From: Planctomycetia bacterium | GTDB taxonomy: Bacteria > Planctomycetota > Planctomycetia > Pirellulales > Thermoguttaceae | Reading direction: 5' to 3' | DNA: 64,000 bases | Assembly: GCA_030537455.1 (NCBI GenBank) | Contig: JAUNMR010000001.1 | Span: 145,366-209,365, forward strand | Shown: piece after piece, positions 1 to 8,660 of the stretch | How the letters are laid out: the number at the start of each line of letters is the position of its first letter | How positions within the stretch are numbered: position 1 is the first letter of the stretch | Notes under the pieces: model-generated | Told to the model about the DNA's origin: nothing | Databases searched by the model: none | What the model saw: only the letters and a program-made list of their open reading frames with translations | Position numbers and translations under genes: made by a program

Positions 1-1045
1 CGGTCGCGCGACGCACAATCTCAAGGTTCGTCTTTGCGTCTGCGCGATACGACTCTGGCGGCGCAAACGCCAAAACCCGGCAGTCGTACCCGAGATACTC
101 CAGACGACGGAACATCGCAAAGCCGTCCCCCGCGTTATTCCCTTTGCCACAACACAGTAACACGCGACGCGGCTCCAACCCGCCGTTTAATTCACGAGCG
201 TGTGCATGGAATTGATCCGCAAGGGAACGCGCCGCATTCTCCATAAGCAGTAGCGTCGGCATGCCCCAGCGCGAAGAGAGCGCCGCGTCTACCTCGCGAA
301 TCTTCTGACAACTCGTCAAAAGCCGCTGACCTTTGGGACCAGCGCTACGACACGCCAACGATTTGCGACACACGTATGTGTGCGTAAAGCTTAAATCCCG
401 ATACGTCGACTCGATCGTAAAACCTGCGCGCTCCAGAAGTTCGCGCATTGCCCAGTCATACGCGCTATATTCCGACTGAACGTGCTTATACCCCTCGGTT
501 CCCGCCGCGGAAACCATATTCTCCAAAAGCGTCTCTACTCCCTCGCGCCACAAATGCGCAGGAAAGTCAAAGACCACGTCCACGAGGTAAAATACGCCGC
601 CTTGACGCAGACAAGTCCAGATACGCTCCAGCGCCACTCCCTTCCAGAAGTCCGGCAAATGATGAAGCGCTAAGGAAGAAACCACAACGTCGTAGCTCTC
701 TGGCGTCGACTCAAACGTCAGAAAACCCGCGTGCTGTAACTCGATGCGTTCCAATTCCTTAGAAGACGCCTTCGAACGTAACACTGACAGCATTGCCTCG
801 GAAATATCAACCCCTGTCACGCGACGACACAACTTCGACGCCGGAAGAACAAAAGCCCCGGAACCACAGCCTACGTCGAGAGTTGCGCTCGCGCTATTCA
901 GACCTGTGCGCTCGCAGATCTGTGCAAATTCCGCGGTGTAGTCGCGAAAATGCTCATGCCGACTGTCAAACGCCGCCGCTGTACTTGTCGCTTCGTATGA
1001 CACGCCGCTCGATTTGAACTCGTCGTATAGCCATTTGGTTTGCAT
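1..1045 (-). CDS. SAM-dependent methyltransferase fused to YjeF_N / NAD(P)HX epimerase domain (3' end outside window)
   Basis: The frame is open from ATG 1045 (AGGAG just upstream) to the left edge, 348 codons visible, C-terminus missing. The N-terminal half is a class I methyltransferase: the SAM-binding loop LDVGCGSGAF is at about residue 56, followed by VTGVDISEAML and an acidic VDVVFDFP strand; the substrate is not evident. After about residue 225 the same frame becomes a YjeF N-terminal domain, with MPTLLLMENAARSLA and the dinucleotide loop CGKGNNAGDGFAMFRRL. That family (NnrE) epimerises hydrated NAD(P)H as a metabolite-repair step. I translated the junction between the domains and found no stop. 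NnrE usually pairs with the NnrD dehydratase, which could lie beyond the edge. The fusion partner is unusual to me. Confidence 0.85.
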   Translation of the reverse strand, partial: MQTKWLYDEFKSSGVSYEATSTAAAFDSRHEHFRDYTAEFAQICERTGLNSASATLDVGCGSGAFVLPASKLCRRVTGVDISEAMLSVLRSKASSKELERIELQHAGFLTFESTPESYDVVVSSLALHHLPDFWKGVALERIWTCLRQGGVFYLVDVVFDFPAHLWREGVETLLENMVSAAGTEGYKHVQSEYSAYDWAMRELLERAGFTIESTYRDLSFTHTYVCRKSLACRSAGPKGQRLLTSCQKIREVDAALSSRWGMPTLLLMENAARSLADQFHAHARELNGGLEPRRVLLCCGKGNNAGDGFAMFRRLEYLGYDCRVLAFAPPESYRADAKTNLEIVRRAT

Positions 1046-1188
1046 TCGGGTCTCCTGGTCGCTGGTTTCGCGTCTCTTACTGTTTGCATCGCACGTCCTT
1101 CTACCTTTAATTATAACCCCTTGAACTCTTATTTTAAAGAACGATGAACCGCCACGAGCTTCATGATTCCAATTCTTTTTTATTTTCC

Positions 1189-1217
1189 TTGTTTCTTCGC
1201 ACAGATTCCGATATAAT
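1189..1217 (+). promoter_or_regulatory. sigma70-like promoter for the Gfo/Idh/MocA gene
   Basis: TTGTTT (1189-1194), 17-base spacer, perfect TATAAT (1212-1217). The start of transcription would be near 1224, about 100 bases before the ATG at 1327. An inverted repeat lies just downstream and is listed separately. Confidence 0.5.
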
Positions 1218-1236
1218 CCAAAATTGTTGTTCCCTC

Positions 1237-1259
1237 CGTGACGTTACAAAACGGTCACG
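1237..1259. promoter_or_regulatory. inverted repeat CGTGAC-N11-GTCACG, possible operator
   Basis: CGTGAC (1237-1242) and GTCACG (1254-1259) form a symmetric 6-base dyad about 13 bases downstream of the predicted transcription start. The position suits a repressor site. No cognate regulator is visible nearby. Confidence 0.3.
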
Positions 1260-1326
1260 ACGGTTTTTACATATGTCCGTCTCTGAGCGACGGCCCGACC
1301 TAATTGCTGATTTATAGGAATTTACG

Positions 1327-2829
1327 ATGTCACGTATTTCACGTCGTCACTTTTTAGAAAACGCGCTTCTTATGTCCGCCGTTGCCTCCCTTAGCGCTAC
1401 CGGCGTTGCCCAGGCCGTCTCACTTCGTCCCGAGGACGATAAAGTCGCCGCAAATGACCTCATTAACGTTATGATCGTCGGTTGCGGCTCGCGCGGCGGC
1501 GACCACATTAACGGTTACCTCGGCGATAAGAGAGTGCGCATCGCTTATCTGTGCGACCCCGACACGGAACACGCCGCCAGTCGTGCGAAGCTCGTCGAAG
1601 ACAAAGCCGGGTATCGCCCCAAGGTCGTCGCCGACCTGCGCGAGGCCCTCTCTGATCCGGATCTCGATATCGTCTCCTGCGCTACCTGTAACCATTGGCA
1701 CGCGCTCTGTGGCGTCTGGGCCATGCAAGCGGGCAAGCACGCTTATATCGAAAAGCCGATCTGCCACAATATCTTCGAAGGAAAGGCCCTTATCGAATGC
1801 GCCAGAAAATATGACGTTATGTGCCAAGTCGGTTCGCAGTGCCGCTCCAATAAGGCGATCCAAGACGCGTTCGAATTCGCGCGTTCCGGCGGTATCGGAG
1901 AAATCAAATTGACTCGCGGTCTGTGCTACAAGCGCCGCAAGTCCATTGGCGCGCTCGGCCAGTACAAGGTTCCCGACGCGGTCGATTACAACCTCTGGAG
2001 CGGTCCGGCTCCGATCGTCGACCCGCCCACGCGTCCGAATTTCCACTACGACTGGCACTGGCAGCGTCTCTATGGCAACGGCGACCTCGGAAACCAGGGT
2101 CCGCACCAGACCGACATTGCGCGCACCTTCCTCGGAGTCGACGAATTTCCCTCCAGTGTCATCTCCTACGGCGGTCGACTCGGATATCAAGCCGAACGCA
2201 ACGATCCCAATTACGTCGACGCCGGCGATACCGCCAATACCGAAGTGTCGATCTATAACTACGCTGACGGCAAGACTTTAGTCTTCGAAACACGCGGCCT
2301 GGAAACGCCCGACTACCGCGGAGCGAAAATCGGCGTCGTCGCTCATGGTTCCGACGGTTACCTCGTGCAAATCGCTTACGACCACTGCGCCGCCTTCGAT
2401 CTGGAAGGCAAGCAGATTCGTGAATTCCGCGGCGGCGGCAATCACTTCAAAAACTTCGTCGACGCCGTGATCGCACACGATTACGCCAGTCTCAACGCCG
2501 ACGCGCGTTGCGGTCACCTCTCCGCCGGTTTGAGCCACGTCGGCAATATCTCTTACTACCTCGGCGAAAACAATCACGTCTCCGTCGACGAGGCTCGTAA
2601 GATCGTCGCCGATATCCCCGGAAACGACGACAACGTCGAAACTTTCGATCGTACCGTCGAGCACCTACGCGCCAATGGCGTCGACCTCGACAAATACCCG
2701 CTCTCCATGGGACGCGCTCTGCAAATCGACCCCAAGACCGACTCCTTCGTCGGCGACAAAGAAGCGACCGCTATGGAGACCAGAGAGTACCGCGGCGAAT
2801 TTAATATCCCGTCCTTGGATAAAATCTAA
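1327..2829 (+). CDS. Tat-exported Gfo/Idh/MocA family oxidoreductase
   Basis: 500 aa, start preceded by TAGGAAT. The N-terminus SRRHFLENALLMSAVASL followed by an AQA-type cleavage site is a twin-arginine signal, so a folded, cofactor-loaded protein is probably exported. The Rossmann part begins with INVMIVGCGSRGGDHINGY, and the family motif EKPICHN (K as the likely catalytic lysine) is near residue 143. The C-terminal half is the Gfo/Idh/MocA alpha/beta domain. The family uses NAD(P) to oxidise or reduce sugars and cyclitols; exported copies are common in planctomycetes. The substrate cannot be told from sequence. It stands alone, with its own promoter and a downstream terminator. Confidence 0.9.
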   Translation: MSRISRRHFLENALLMSAVASLSATGVAQAVSLRPEDDKVAANDLINVMIVGCGSRGGDHINGYLGDKRVRIAYLCDPDTEHAASRAKLVEDKAGYRPKVVADLREALSDPDLDIVSCATCNHWHALCGVWAMQAGKHAYIEKPICHNIFEGKALIECARKYDVMCQVGSQCRSNKAIQDAFEFARSGGIGEIKLTRGLCYKRRKSIGALGQYKVPDAVDYNLWSGPAPIVDPPTRPNFHYDWHWQRLYGNGDLGNQGPHQTDIARTFLGVDEFPSSVISYGGRLGYQAERNDPNYVDAGDTANTEVSIYNYADGKTLVFETRGLETPDYRGAKIGVVAHGSDGYLVQIAYDHCAAFDLEGKQIREFRGGGNHFKNFVDAVIAHDYASLNADARCGHLSAGLSHVGNISYYLGENNHVSVDEARKIVADIPGNDDNVETFDRTVEHLRANGVDLDKYPLSMGRALQIDPKTDSFVGDKEATAMETREYRGEFNIPSLDKI

Positions 2830-2906
2830 GTCGCTTAACGACTTTGTTTAATGACTTTACGTCGACGTCCTTGGTTTTCTTAGCTCCTATCCAAGCGCGT
2901 CGGCAT

Positions 2907-2946
2907 AAAGGCGCGCCGTATGGCTTAGACCAAACGGCGCGCTTTT
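2907..2946 (+). terminator. Rho-independent terminator after the Gfo/Idh/MocA gene
   Basis: GCGCGCCGT (2911-2919) pairs perfectly with ACGGCGCGC (2934-2942), followed by T4. It begins about 80 bases after the stop codon at 2829. Confidence 0.7.
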
Positions 2947-3015
2947 ACTCTATATACGCTATTATCACGACTTGCGATTCGAACGGTTCATCCCCGACGC
3001 GAATCGATCTTACTC

Positions 3016-3876
3016 ATGACAACGACGCCTCCCATCGACCCCAAAATCTTTGAAGAAATTGCACAACGCGTAAGAATCATACGCGAGGAAATCGCCGACG
3101 CCGCAATTCGCGCCGCGCGTCAACCCCAAGACGTAGCGCTCGTTGCCGTCTCGAAGTACGCGACCCCCAACGACGGCGTTGTCGAAGGATTGTTACGCGC
3201 CGGTCTGCGCGACCTCGCCGAAAACCGTATGCAAAGACTCCAAGAGAAAATCGAATACTGGTCTAACCAGAACCCCGCGCTATGCACAAATCCTCCTATA
3301 CAATGGTTTGAAAACTCGAACACGGTCGCCGAGAACGACCCCGTGCGATGGCACTTTATCGGCCCGCTACAGCGCAATAAAGCGCGACGCGTCCTAAGTC
3401 ATGCCTCGCTCATACATTCCGTCGACTCTTGGAAGCTCCTGGAAACTCTCGAGCGCATTTTGGAGGAGGAGAATGACCCCAATTTGCGACAAGACCGCCA
3501 GAGCCGCGCCGACGAACCCATTGCCCATAAGTTCCCCGAAAAAACCGCCGTACTCCTCGAAGTCTTTATTTCACAGGATGAAAACAAACAAGGGTTTGAG
3601 CCCCAGAAGGTTCTCGAAACACTCGAGCGCGCCGCGCAGCTCAAACGCGTCGTCCTCTGCGGTCTCATGGGCATGGCCGGGCTAACCGCTACCGAAGATC
3701 AAACCAGAAAACAGTTTGAATCTCTCAAAATCCTCTTCGAACAGTGCCGCGAACGCTTCCCCGAATTGACCCAGTTCCGTGAACTTTCCATCGGTATGAG
3801 CCACGACTTCAAACTGGCGATCGAGCAGGGCGCCACGCTCGTGCGCATCGGTTCCGCGCTCTATCCACAGCGATAG
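3016..3876 (+). CDS. YggS/PROSC family pyridoxal-phosphate homeostasis protein
   Basis: 286 aa, longer than the usual 220-235 aa because of extra residues around positions 85-100 and 155-180. Family motifs appear in order: LVAVSKYA (Lys that binds PLP), ENRMQRLQEKIEYW, WHFIGPLQRNKARRV, VLLEVFISQDENKQGFEP, GLMGMAG, and LSIGMSHDFKLAIEQGATLVRIGSALY at the end. The family is a single-domain, cytosolic TIM-barrel protein that buffers PLP and supports amino-acid homeostasis; no reaction is established. The ATG at 3016 has only a weak ribosome site, so the first few residues are uncertain. Confidence 0.92.
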   Translation: MTTTPPIDPKIFEEIAQRVRIIREEIADAAIRAARQPQDVALVAVSKYATPNDGVVEGLLRAGLRDLAENRMQRLQEKIEYWSNQNPALCTNPPIQWFENSNTVAENDPVRWHFIGPLQRNKARRVLSHASLIHSVDSWKLLETLERILEEENDPNLRQDRQSRADEPIAHKFPEKTAVLLEVFISQDENKQGFEPQKVLETLERAAQLKRVVLCGLMGMAGLTATEDQTRKQFESLKILFEQCRERFPELTQFRELSIGMSHDFKLAIEQGATLVRIGSALYPQR

Positions 3877-3958
3877 CTTGCGTTATAACATGATTCCGCT
3901 TCACACTCACGGTTGTTACAACAAACCAAAACCGCCGATCTTTCCCCCGAGACCAGAC

Positions 3959-5074
3959 ATGCCCACTGCCATCTTACACAATCCGTTACGTTATACCCGG
4001 ACGATCCTCCTGGCGCTAACGCTATTCTTCATCGGCGTTTATGCCCAAGCACAGCAACCGACGCCTACGTTCCGCTGGGAACTCTCCGACCAAAGCCTTG
4101 CGCTTTTTGATAACGAAAAGCCGGTCTACGTCTTTAATTACGCTTTCCTCCCGCACAACGTCCCCGAGAACGAACCGCGACGTTACGCTGGCGATTACGT
4201 CTATCCTCTCTACGGGCTAGACGGCGAAAACCTTACCGACAACGCCCCCAAGGACCATTACCATCATCATGGCGTATTCTGGACTTGGCCCGGCGTCTTT
4301 GTCCACGAAAAGGACGGTTCTGTCAGAAAGTTCGACCTGTGGACCTCTAATACAATGATTCGCCAGCGATTCATTAAGCTCAACGAATACGGCGTCTACG
4401 AAAACCAAGCGAAACTCTCCCTGGAGTTCGGCTGGTTCGTCGACGCAAATGCTACCACGCCTGATGAAAAGATAAACCCCGAGAAAAAAGGACTTGATAT
4501 CGCTGATAATCAAGACCAGTACGGCGAAATGATCATGCGCGAGAGCGTGCAGATCGTTGCTAATCACGTTGAAGATTTCCAAGGAGTTCCCGCGCGCGCG
4601 ATCGACTTCACGATCACCCTCATTCCCACGGAAAAACCCGTCTCCCTACAGGGCGCGGAACACAAGAGCTACGGCGGTTTTACCATTCGCTTTCGCCCCC
4701 GCGGTAAAATCGGAGTCGACGAATTCATTACCACCGACCTAGGCGTGGCAAAAGAAGACCTGCCGGAAACGAAGCTTCAGTGGGCGGACTACGTCTCACG
4801 ATTCGGCGCTCACAATGACCAAACCAACCAAGACGACGCGCTTTCCGGCGCCGCGATCTTTCTATCCCCGAACTTTCCCGACTTTCCACCGACTTGGCTA
4901 ACGCGTTACTACGGTCCGCTTTGTGTCGGTTTCCCCGGCGTCGTCGCTCAGAGATTCGAACCCGGTCAGGAGATCGTCATGAAGGTTCGCGTCTGGATTC
5001 ATCGCGATCTCTTGACGCAAGAGACTTTACAAAACGCCTTCAACGCCTGGGCTAAAGAAGAGAAGCGCGAATAA
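3959..5074 (+). CDS. Secreted DUF6807 (PmoA-type) protein
   Basis: The frame is open from 3878, but the ATG at 3959 gives a normal Sec signal (TILLALTLFFIGVYAQAQ), so I choose it: 371 aa. The mature part has the His-rich motif KDHYHHHGVFWTWPGVF near residue 84, typical of DUF6807 proteins, which were named PmoA for a weak similarity and have no proven methane-oxidation role. A beta-rich fold is expected. Such genes accompany carbohydrate-degradation genes in planctomycetes and Verrucomicrobia. Here the neighbours are YggS upstream and a large secreted protein downstream, with a 150-base gap to the latter. The function is unknown; a role in periplasmic sugar processing is inference. Confidence 0.75.
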   Translation: MPTAILHNPLRYTRTILLALTLFFIGVYAQAQQPTPTFRWELSDQSLALFDNEKPVYVFNYAFLPHNVPENEPRRYAGDYVYPLYGLDGENLTDNAPKDHYHHHGVFWTWPGVFVHEKDGSVRKFDLWTSNTMIRQRFIKLNEYGVYENQAKLSLEFGWFVDANATTPDEKINPEKKGLDIADNQDQYGEMIMRESVQIVANHVEDFQGVPARAIDFTITLIPTEKPVSLQGAEHKSYGGFTIRFRPRGKIGVDEFITTDLGVAKEDLPETKLQWADYVSRFGAHNDQTNQDDALSGAAIFLSPNFPDFPPTWLTRYYGPLCVGFPGVVAQRFEPGQEIVMKVRVWIHRDLLTQETLQNAFNAWAKEEKRE

Positions 5075-5224
5075 CGCTCTTGGCAGAGTACGAGGAGACT
5101 GAGGACTAAACCTTGATATGGCAATATCCTCCGCGCCTCGCATGTGTTCCTGGCTCTCCTAATCCAAGTCATAAATGGCTTTACGCACGGTATGCGCTAA
5201 CCCTCCGCCTTACAGGAGTTCAAA

Positions 5225-8200
5225 ATGACGCCTCACGCCAATTCCAACTCCACGAACGCCTGCGCGCGTTTCTTCGTACCTCGTCAACTCTTGGTATTAA
5301 TTACGATAGCGACGACTCTTTTCATGAGCCTCTGCGCTCGCGCTCTCTATGCTCAGCCGCCGGAAATCCTCAACTGGAACCTCGGCGACGCGACCCTCAA
5401 GCTCGACTCCAACGGCTACGTGCAACTCCTTGACGCCAACGCCCAGCCGATCGCTCCGCCAACGCTCGCCTTTGCGCTACGTTACGACTCCGGTGAAGTC
5501 GCATATGTCAAGAGCGCTCAACTCGCCCATATATATGAAGACGAAGAATCGATTCGCGCGGTCTTTCCTGACGATTCCTTCGTGGTCTTTAAACTCAAAC
5601 GTCTTCCTAACGCCGTGCTGATTCAGACCGATGAGGTCAGCGTCCGAAAAGACGTCGAAGAGCTAGAGCTTTTCCGTGTTAACGTTCCAAACGACCCGAT
5701 CGCTACTTGGATTAATACCACTGTTCCAAACGACCCCAAGGCGCTACGAATCGGCGTTATGACCGCCTCGATCAACGTACTGCCGCTAGTGCAGAAACAG
5801 CAAAGCGCCCGTGTCGATAAACCTGGCTGTCAGCACGCTTTCACGCCGCTAACGGTTCCGTCCGAGCAACCGGAGGCTAGCGAGATTCCTAATAAGCCCG
5901 TCGCATGCTTCGCCGCCTCTTCTAAATTATCTGATAATAGCGGTTACGTTATGCGCGGCGCCGATTTCCCAAAGACCATTGACCTCACCGGATGCGTCGC
6001 TCTGCGCGCCAGGGTCTATGGCGATGGAAAACATGAAGCGCTCAAAATTCAACTCTCCGGAAATGGTTTGTATCGCGACGATTATATCAATATCGACTTC
6101 ACCGGATGGAAAGTCTGCGAACTAAATTCGCCCGCGCTCAATTCCCTTAAGTACGACTCTGTAAAGAGGTTATACTACTACTATAACTCCATGCCGGCGC
6201 AAACCGACGTGCGGTGCCTCATCGATTACGTCGACGCCGTCTTTAAAGACGAAAACGGTAATCTCTATACCAAGCGTCTAGAAGACTTTAGCGATTTTGA
6301 CTCCCCCCTGTGGGAACAGGAGAGTCAAACACTCCTCGCCAAAAGCTTTGCGCGACATGACTTAACCCCGGCCGCCTGTGCTCTGGTGGTCGCCCCGCCT
6401 CAAGAGCTGCCAGACGCCGTTAAGCAGGTGCAAATCGCCGCTGATTTGCCCGCGCCAACCCTGGATGGAAAATGGAGAGGCGAAGCGCCAAGACTGCATC
6501 AATCCTATCTCTTTTTGACCTCCTTTAGCGAAAAGGAATGCGACCAGGCTTTGGAGTTTGCAAAGCGAGGGGGATTCCGCCAGGTTCTACTTTTGGGCGG
6601 ATCGTGGCACAAATCTACCGGACATTACCAGGTCAATCCCAAGAACTTTCCCGATGGAATACAGTCTTTACGTAACGTGATAGAAAAGTTCAATCGCAAT
6701 GGAATCGACGTCGGTCTGCATTTCCTCGGCGCCTCCGTCGACGCAAACGACCCCTATATTACGCCGATTCCAGACAAACGATTTGTGACCGGCTATCAGA
6801 CCACGTTAGCGCAGGGATTATCCGACTCAAAAGAGACGGTTGACGTCATGACGCGCGACGACGGCTCGAACTTCCCTGTCGGTGAAAATCCCTACATGGG
6901 TTCCGGGCAAATTGTTCGTATCGACGACGAACTACTGTGTTATCAAGACGTTGCCAAAGAAGGACTGCTTAAATGTCAGCGTGGATACTATGGCACAACG
7001 GTCGCTGAACATAAGCCGGGAGCGTTGGTACAGCATTTCACGCGCGCCTACGGCTACCACATGCCGGATCTGAGAACCGACTTCATTGACGAAATTGCCG
7101 AAAACTTCGCGCAACTCGCTAATCAGCTCCCGATTAATATGCTCTATTTCGACGGTTCCGAAAGACTGCAGAACAAAGACGAATGGAAAGACCACTGGTA
7201 CTATAACGCTAGGTTACACAAGGCTTTCTATGATAAACTTGACAATAAAAACCTACTGATTCAAGCCAGTAGCTGCTCGCCATACTCCTGGAACCTCATT
7301 GCTCGCAACGCCTCCGCTGACGGTCACGACGACCTCAACGCCTACCTGGAAGAGCGTAGCGGCGGCTTTACCAGCGGCGCTAACTCCTTCTCATACCTAG
7401 ACGTAGGATGGTATTACGCATACGACGCCAACGCCACTCCCGATATGTATGAATACTGCCTCGGCGCCACCCTCGGGTACAACGCGTCTTTTTCTTTCCA
7501 AACCTCTGTCGCGGCGGCAAATAATCATCCGTTCATTGGCGAACTACTCGATATGATCCGACGCTACGAGGACTTACGACTCTCTGGACGACTTACCCCT
7601 GAGATCTGTGAGAATTTCAGAATCGACCCGAGCCTGGCGGGGGTCAAGAGCGTCGAGGAGCGAGTCGCGCTACTGCCAAAACGCCGACAGTTCCATCTGG
7701 AAGAGCTGCAAAATGGCGATTTACAGTTCCGGCGCGTGATCTATCCGCGCTGGCACAATATCGGCTCGGCAACTAGCGACCTGTCCGGCATGGTCGCCAA
7801 CGACGCGGTTTGCGACGCTAACGGTCGATATTCCTGGCGGTTAGACGTGCCACAAGTCGCAAGTCTCGGCATACAGGCGCACTTCTGTCCAAAAGACGCC
7901 GACGATACGACTAAAGCACGAACTCTCAAACAGTTAGCCATAACAATCCAGTCCCTTGACACGCCCGACGCCGAGCCGATAACCTTCACGCTCGACGCCG
8001 CGCTAGCGCTGGGGCAGTACCTCATGCTTCAGCCCAATGGTCAGGGCAAGCGTTACGGCAAACCGCTCGCGGAAGCGCAAGCCTGCCAGTTCGACCTGCC
8101 GGTCTTATCTCTAACGCCCGGCGCATACGAGATTTCCGCGCAGTTCCTTGACCCCGACGACGAAACCATTCCGTTGCCCGTACGAATGTGTACGCCATTG

Positions 8201-8230
8201 TATACCGAGGATATTATCCCGATTCCGTAA
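5225..8230 (+). CDS. Large secreted protein, possible glycosidase of unassigned family
   Basis: 1001 aa with CAGGAG upstream of the ATG. Residues about 18-40 are a hydrophobic signal segment ending in ALYAQ. Residues 40-400 look beta-rich, including a region around 245-330 that could be a carbohydrate-binding jelly roll. From about 425 the pattern suggests a TIM barrel: FAKRGGFRQVLLLGG, NGIDVGLHFLGASV, MLYFDGSERLQ (an Asp placed where retaining glycosidases often carry a catalytic acid) and FSYLDVGWYY. Inside it, RIDDELLCYQDV...KCQRGYYGTT resembles a short motif seen in other uncharacterised proteins. The C-terminal 150 residues are again beta-rich. I do not recognise the family. The secreted enzyme-rich neighbourhood fits polysaccharide breakdown. 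Confidence 0.6.
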   Translation: MTPHANSNSTNACARFFVPRQLLVLITIATTLFMSLCARALYAQPPEILNWNLGDATLKLDSNGYVQLLDANAQPIAPPTLAFALRYDSGEVAYVKSAQLAHIYEDEESIRAVFPDDSFVVFKLKRLPNAVLIQTDEVSVRKDVEELELFRVNVPNDPIATWINTTVPNDPKALRIGVMTASINVLPLVQKQQSARVDKPGCQHAFTPLTVPSEQPEASEIPNKPVACFAASSKLSDNSGYVMRGADFPKTIDLTGCVALRARVYGDGKHEALKIQLSGNGLYRDDYINIDFTGWKVCELNSPALNSLKYDSVKRLYYYYNSMPAQTDVRCLIDYVDAVFKDENGNLYTKRLEDFSDFDSPLWEQESQTLLAKSFARHDLTPAACALVVAPPQELPDAVKQVQIAADLPAPTLDGKWRGEAPRLHQSYLFLTSFSEKECDQALEFAKRGGFRQVLLLGGSWHKSTGHYQVNPKNFPDGIQSLRNVIEKFNRNGIDVGLHFLGASVDANDPYITPIPDKRFVTGYQTTLAQGLSDSKETVDVMTRDDGSNFPVGENPYMGSGQIVRIDDELLCYQDVAKEGLLKCQRGYYGTTVAEHKPGALVQHFTRAYGYHMPDLRTDFIDEIAENFAQLANQLPINMLYFDGSERLQNKDEWKDHWYYNARLHKAFYDKLDNKNLLIQASSCSPYSWNLIARNASADGHDDLNAYLEERSGGFTSGANSFSYLDVGWYYAYDANATPDMYEYCLGATLGYNASFSFQTSVAAANNHPFIGELLDMIRRYEDLRLSGRLTPEICENFRIDPSLAGVKSVEERVALLPKRRQFHLEELQNGDLQFRRVIYPRWHNIGSATSDLSGMVANDAVCDANGRYSWRLDVPQVASLGIQAHFCPKDADDTTKARTLKQLAITIQSLDTPDAEPITFTLDAALALGQYLMLQPNGQGKRYGKPLAEAQACQFDLPVLSLTPGAYEISAQFLDPDDETIPLPVRMCTPLYTEDIIPIP

Positions 8231-8660
8231 TGCGCGTAGTCGCACGACTTAGACGCGCATGAGCCGTCCCTGAAACGAAAACGGCGCCGACTACTCAGCG
8301 GTAGTCGACGCCGACGCCATTTGTTCACAAGACCTTACGATTCCATTAACCTCTGTGTGAGTAGGAGTCTATTTCATAACTCTCCCTGCCAGTGGAAATA
8401 ATCCAGTTGACGACCGCTCAAGGACGCGCTTGTGGTATTTATTCTGGGCTTTAGCCTGCGGATCGCACGACCAGCCCGATGTGACGACCCCTTGCGTTTT
8501 TTTACGACTATTGTTCACCTGTTGGCTCGCTTCCACAGACGCACGTACGCCTCTTCATAATGATTCCTCCGAAGATCGAAGGAATCGTTCCAAAATATGC
8601 GTATTATATGGAACTGGATTATTCGAACTGCCAGGGGAGTAATGAAATCGCTTCCACGCC
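8231..8660. other. 430-base intergenic region between convergent genes
   Basis: It lies between the end of the 1001-aa gene and the end of the first GH20-like gene. It holds the hairpin at 8283-8312 (listed) and a smaller stem, GATTCCT...AGGAATC (8562-8586). Short frames here have no recognisable features. I see no gene. Confidence 0.6.
8283..8312. terminator. Bidirectional terminator hairpin, copy 1
   Basis: GGCGCCGACTAC (8283-8294), six-base loop, GTAGTCGACGCC (8301-8312); one C-A mismatch. A-rich on its left, so a T-tract follows it on the minus strand; weaker T content follows on the plus strand. The same two arms recur at 9822-9851. Confidence 0.6.

Noticed and set aside
1420..2190. 256-codon minus-strand frame inside the Gfo/Idh/MocA gene
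   Set aside because: It mirrors a clear family protein on the plus strand and has no recognisable motif or ribosome site.
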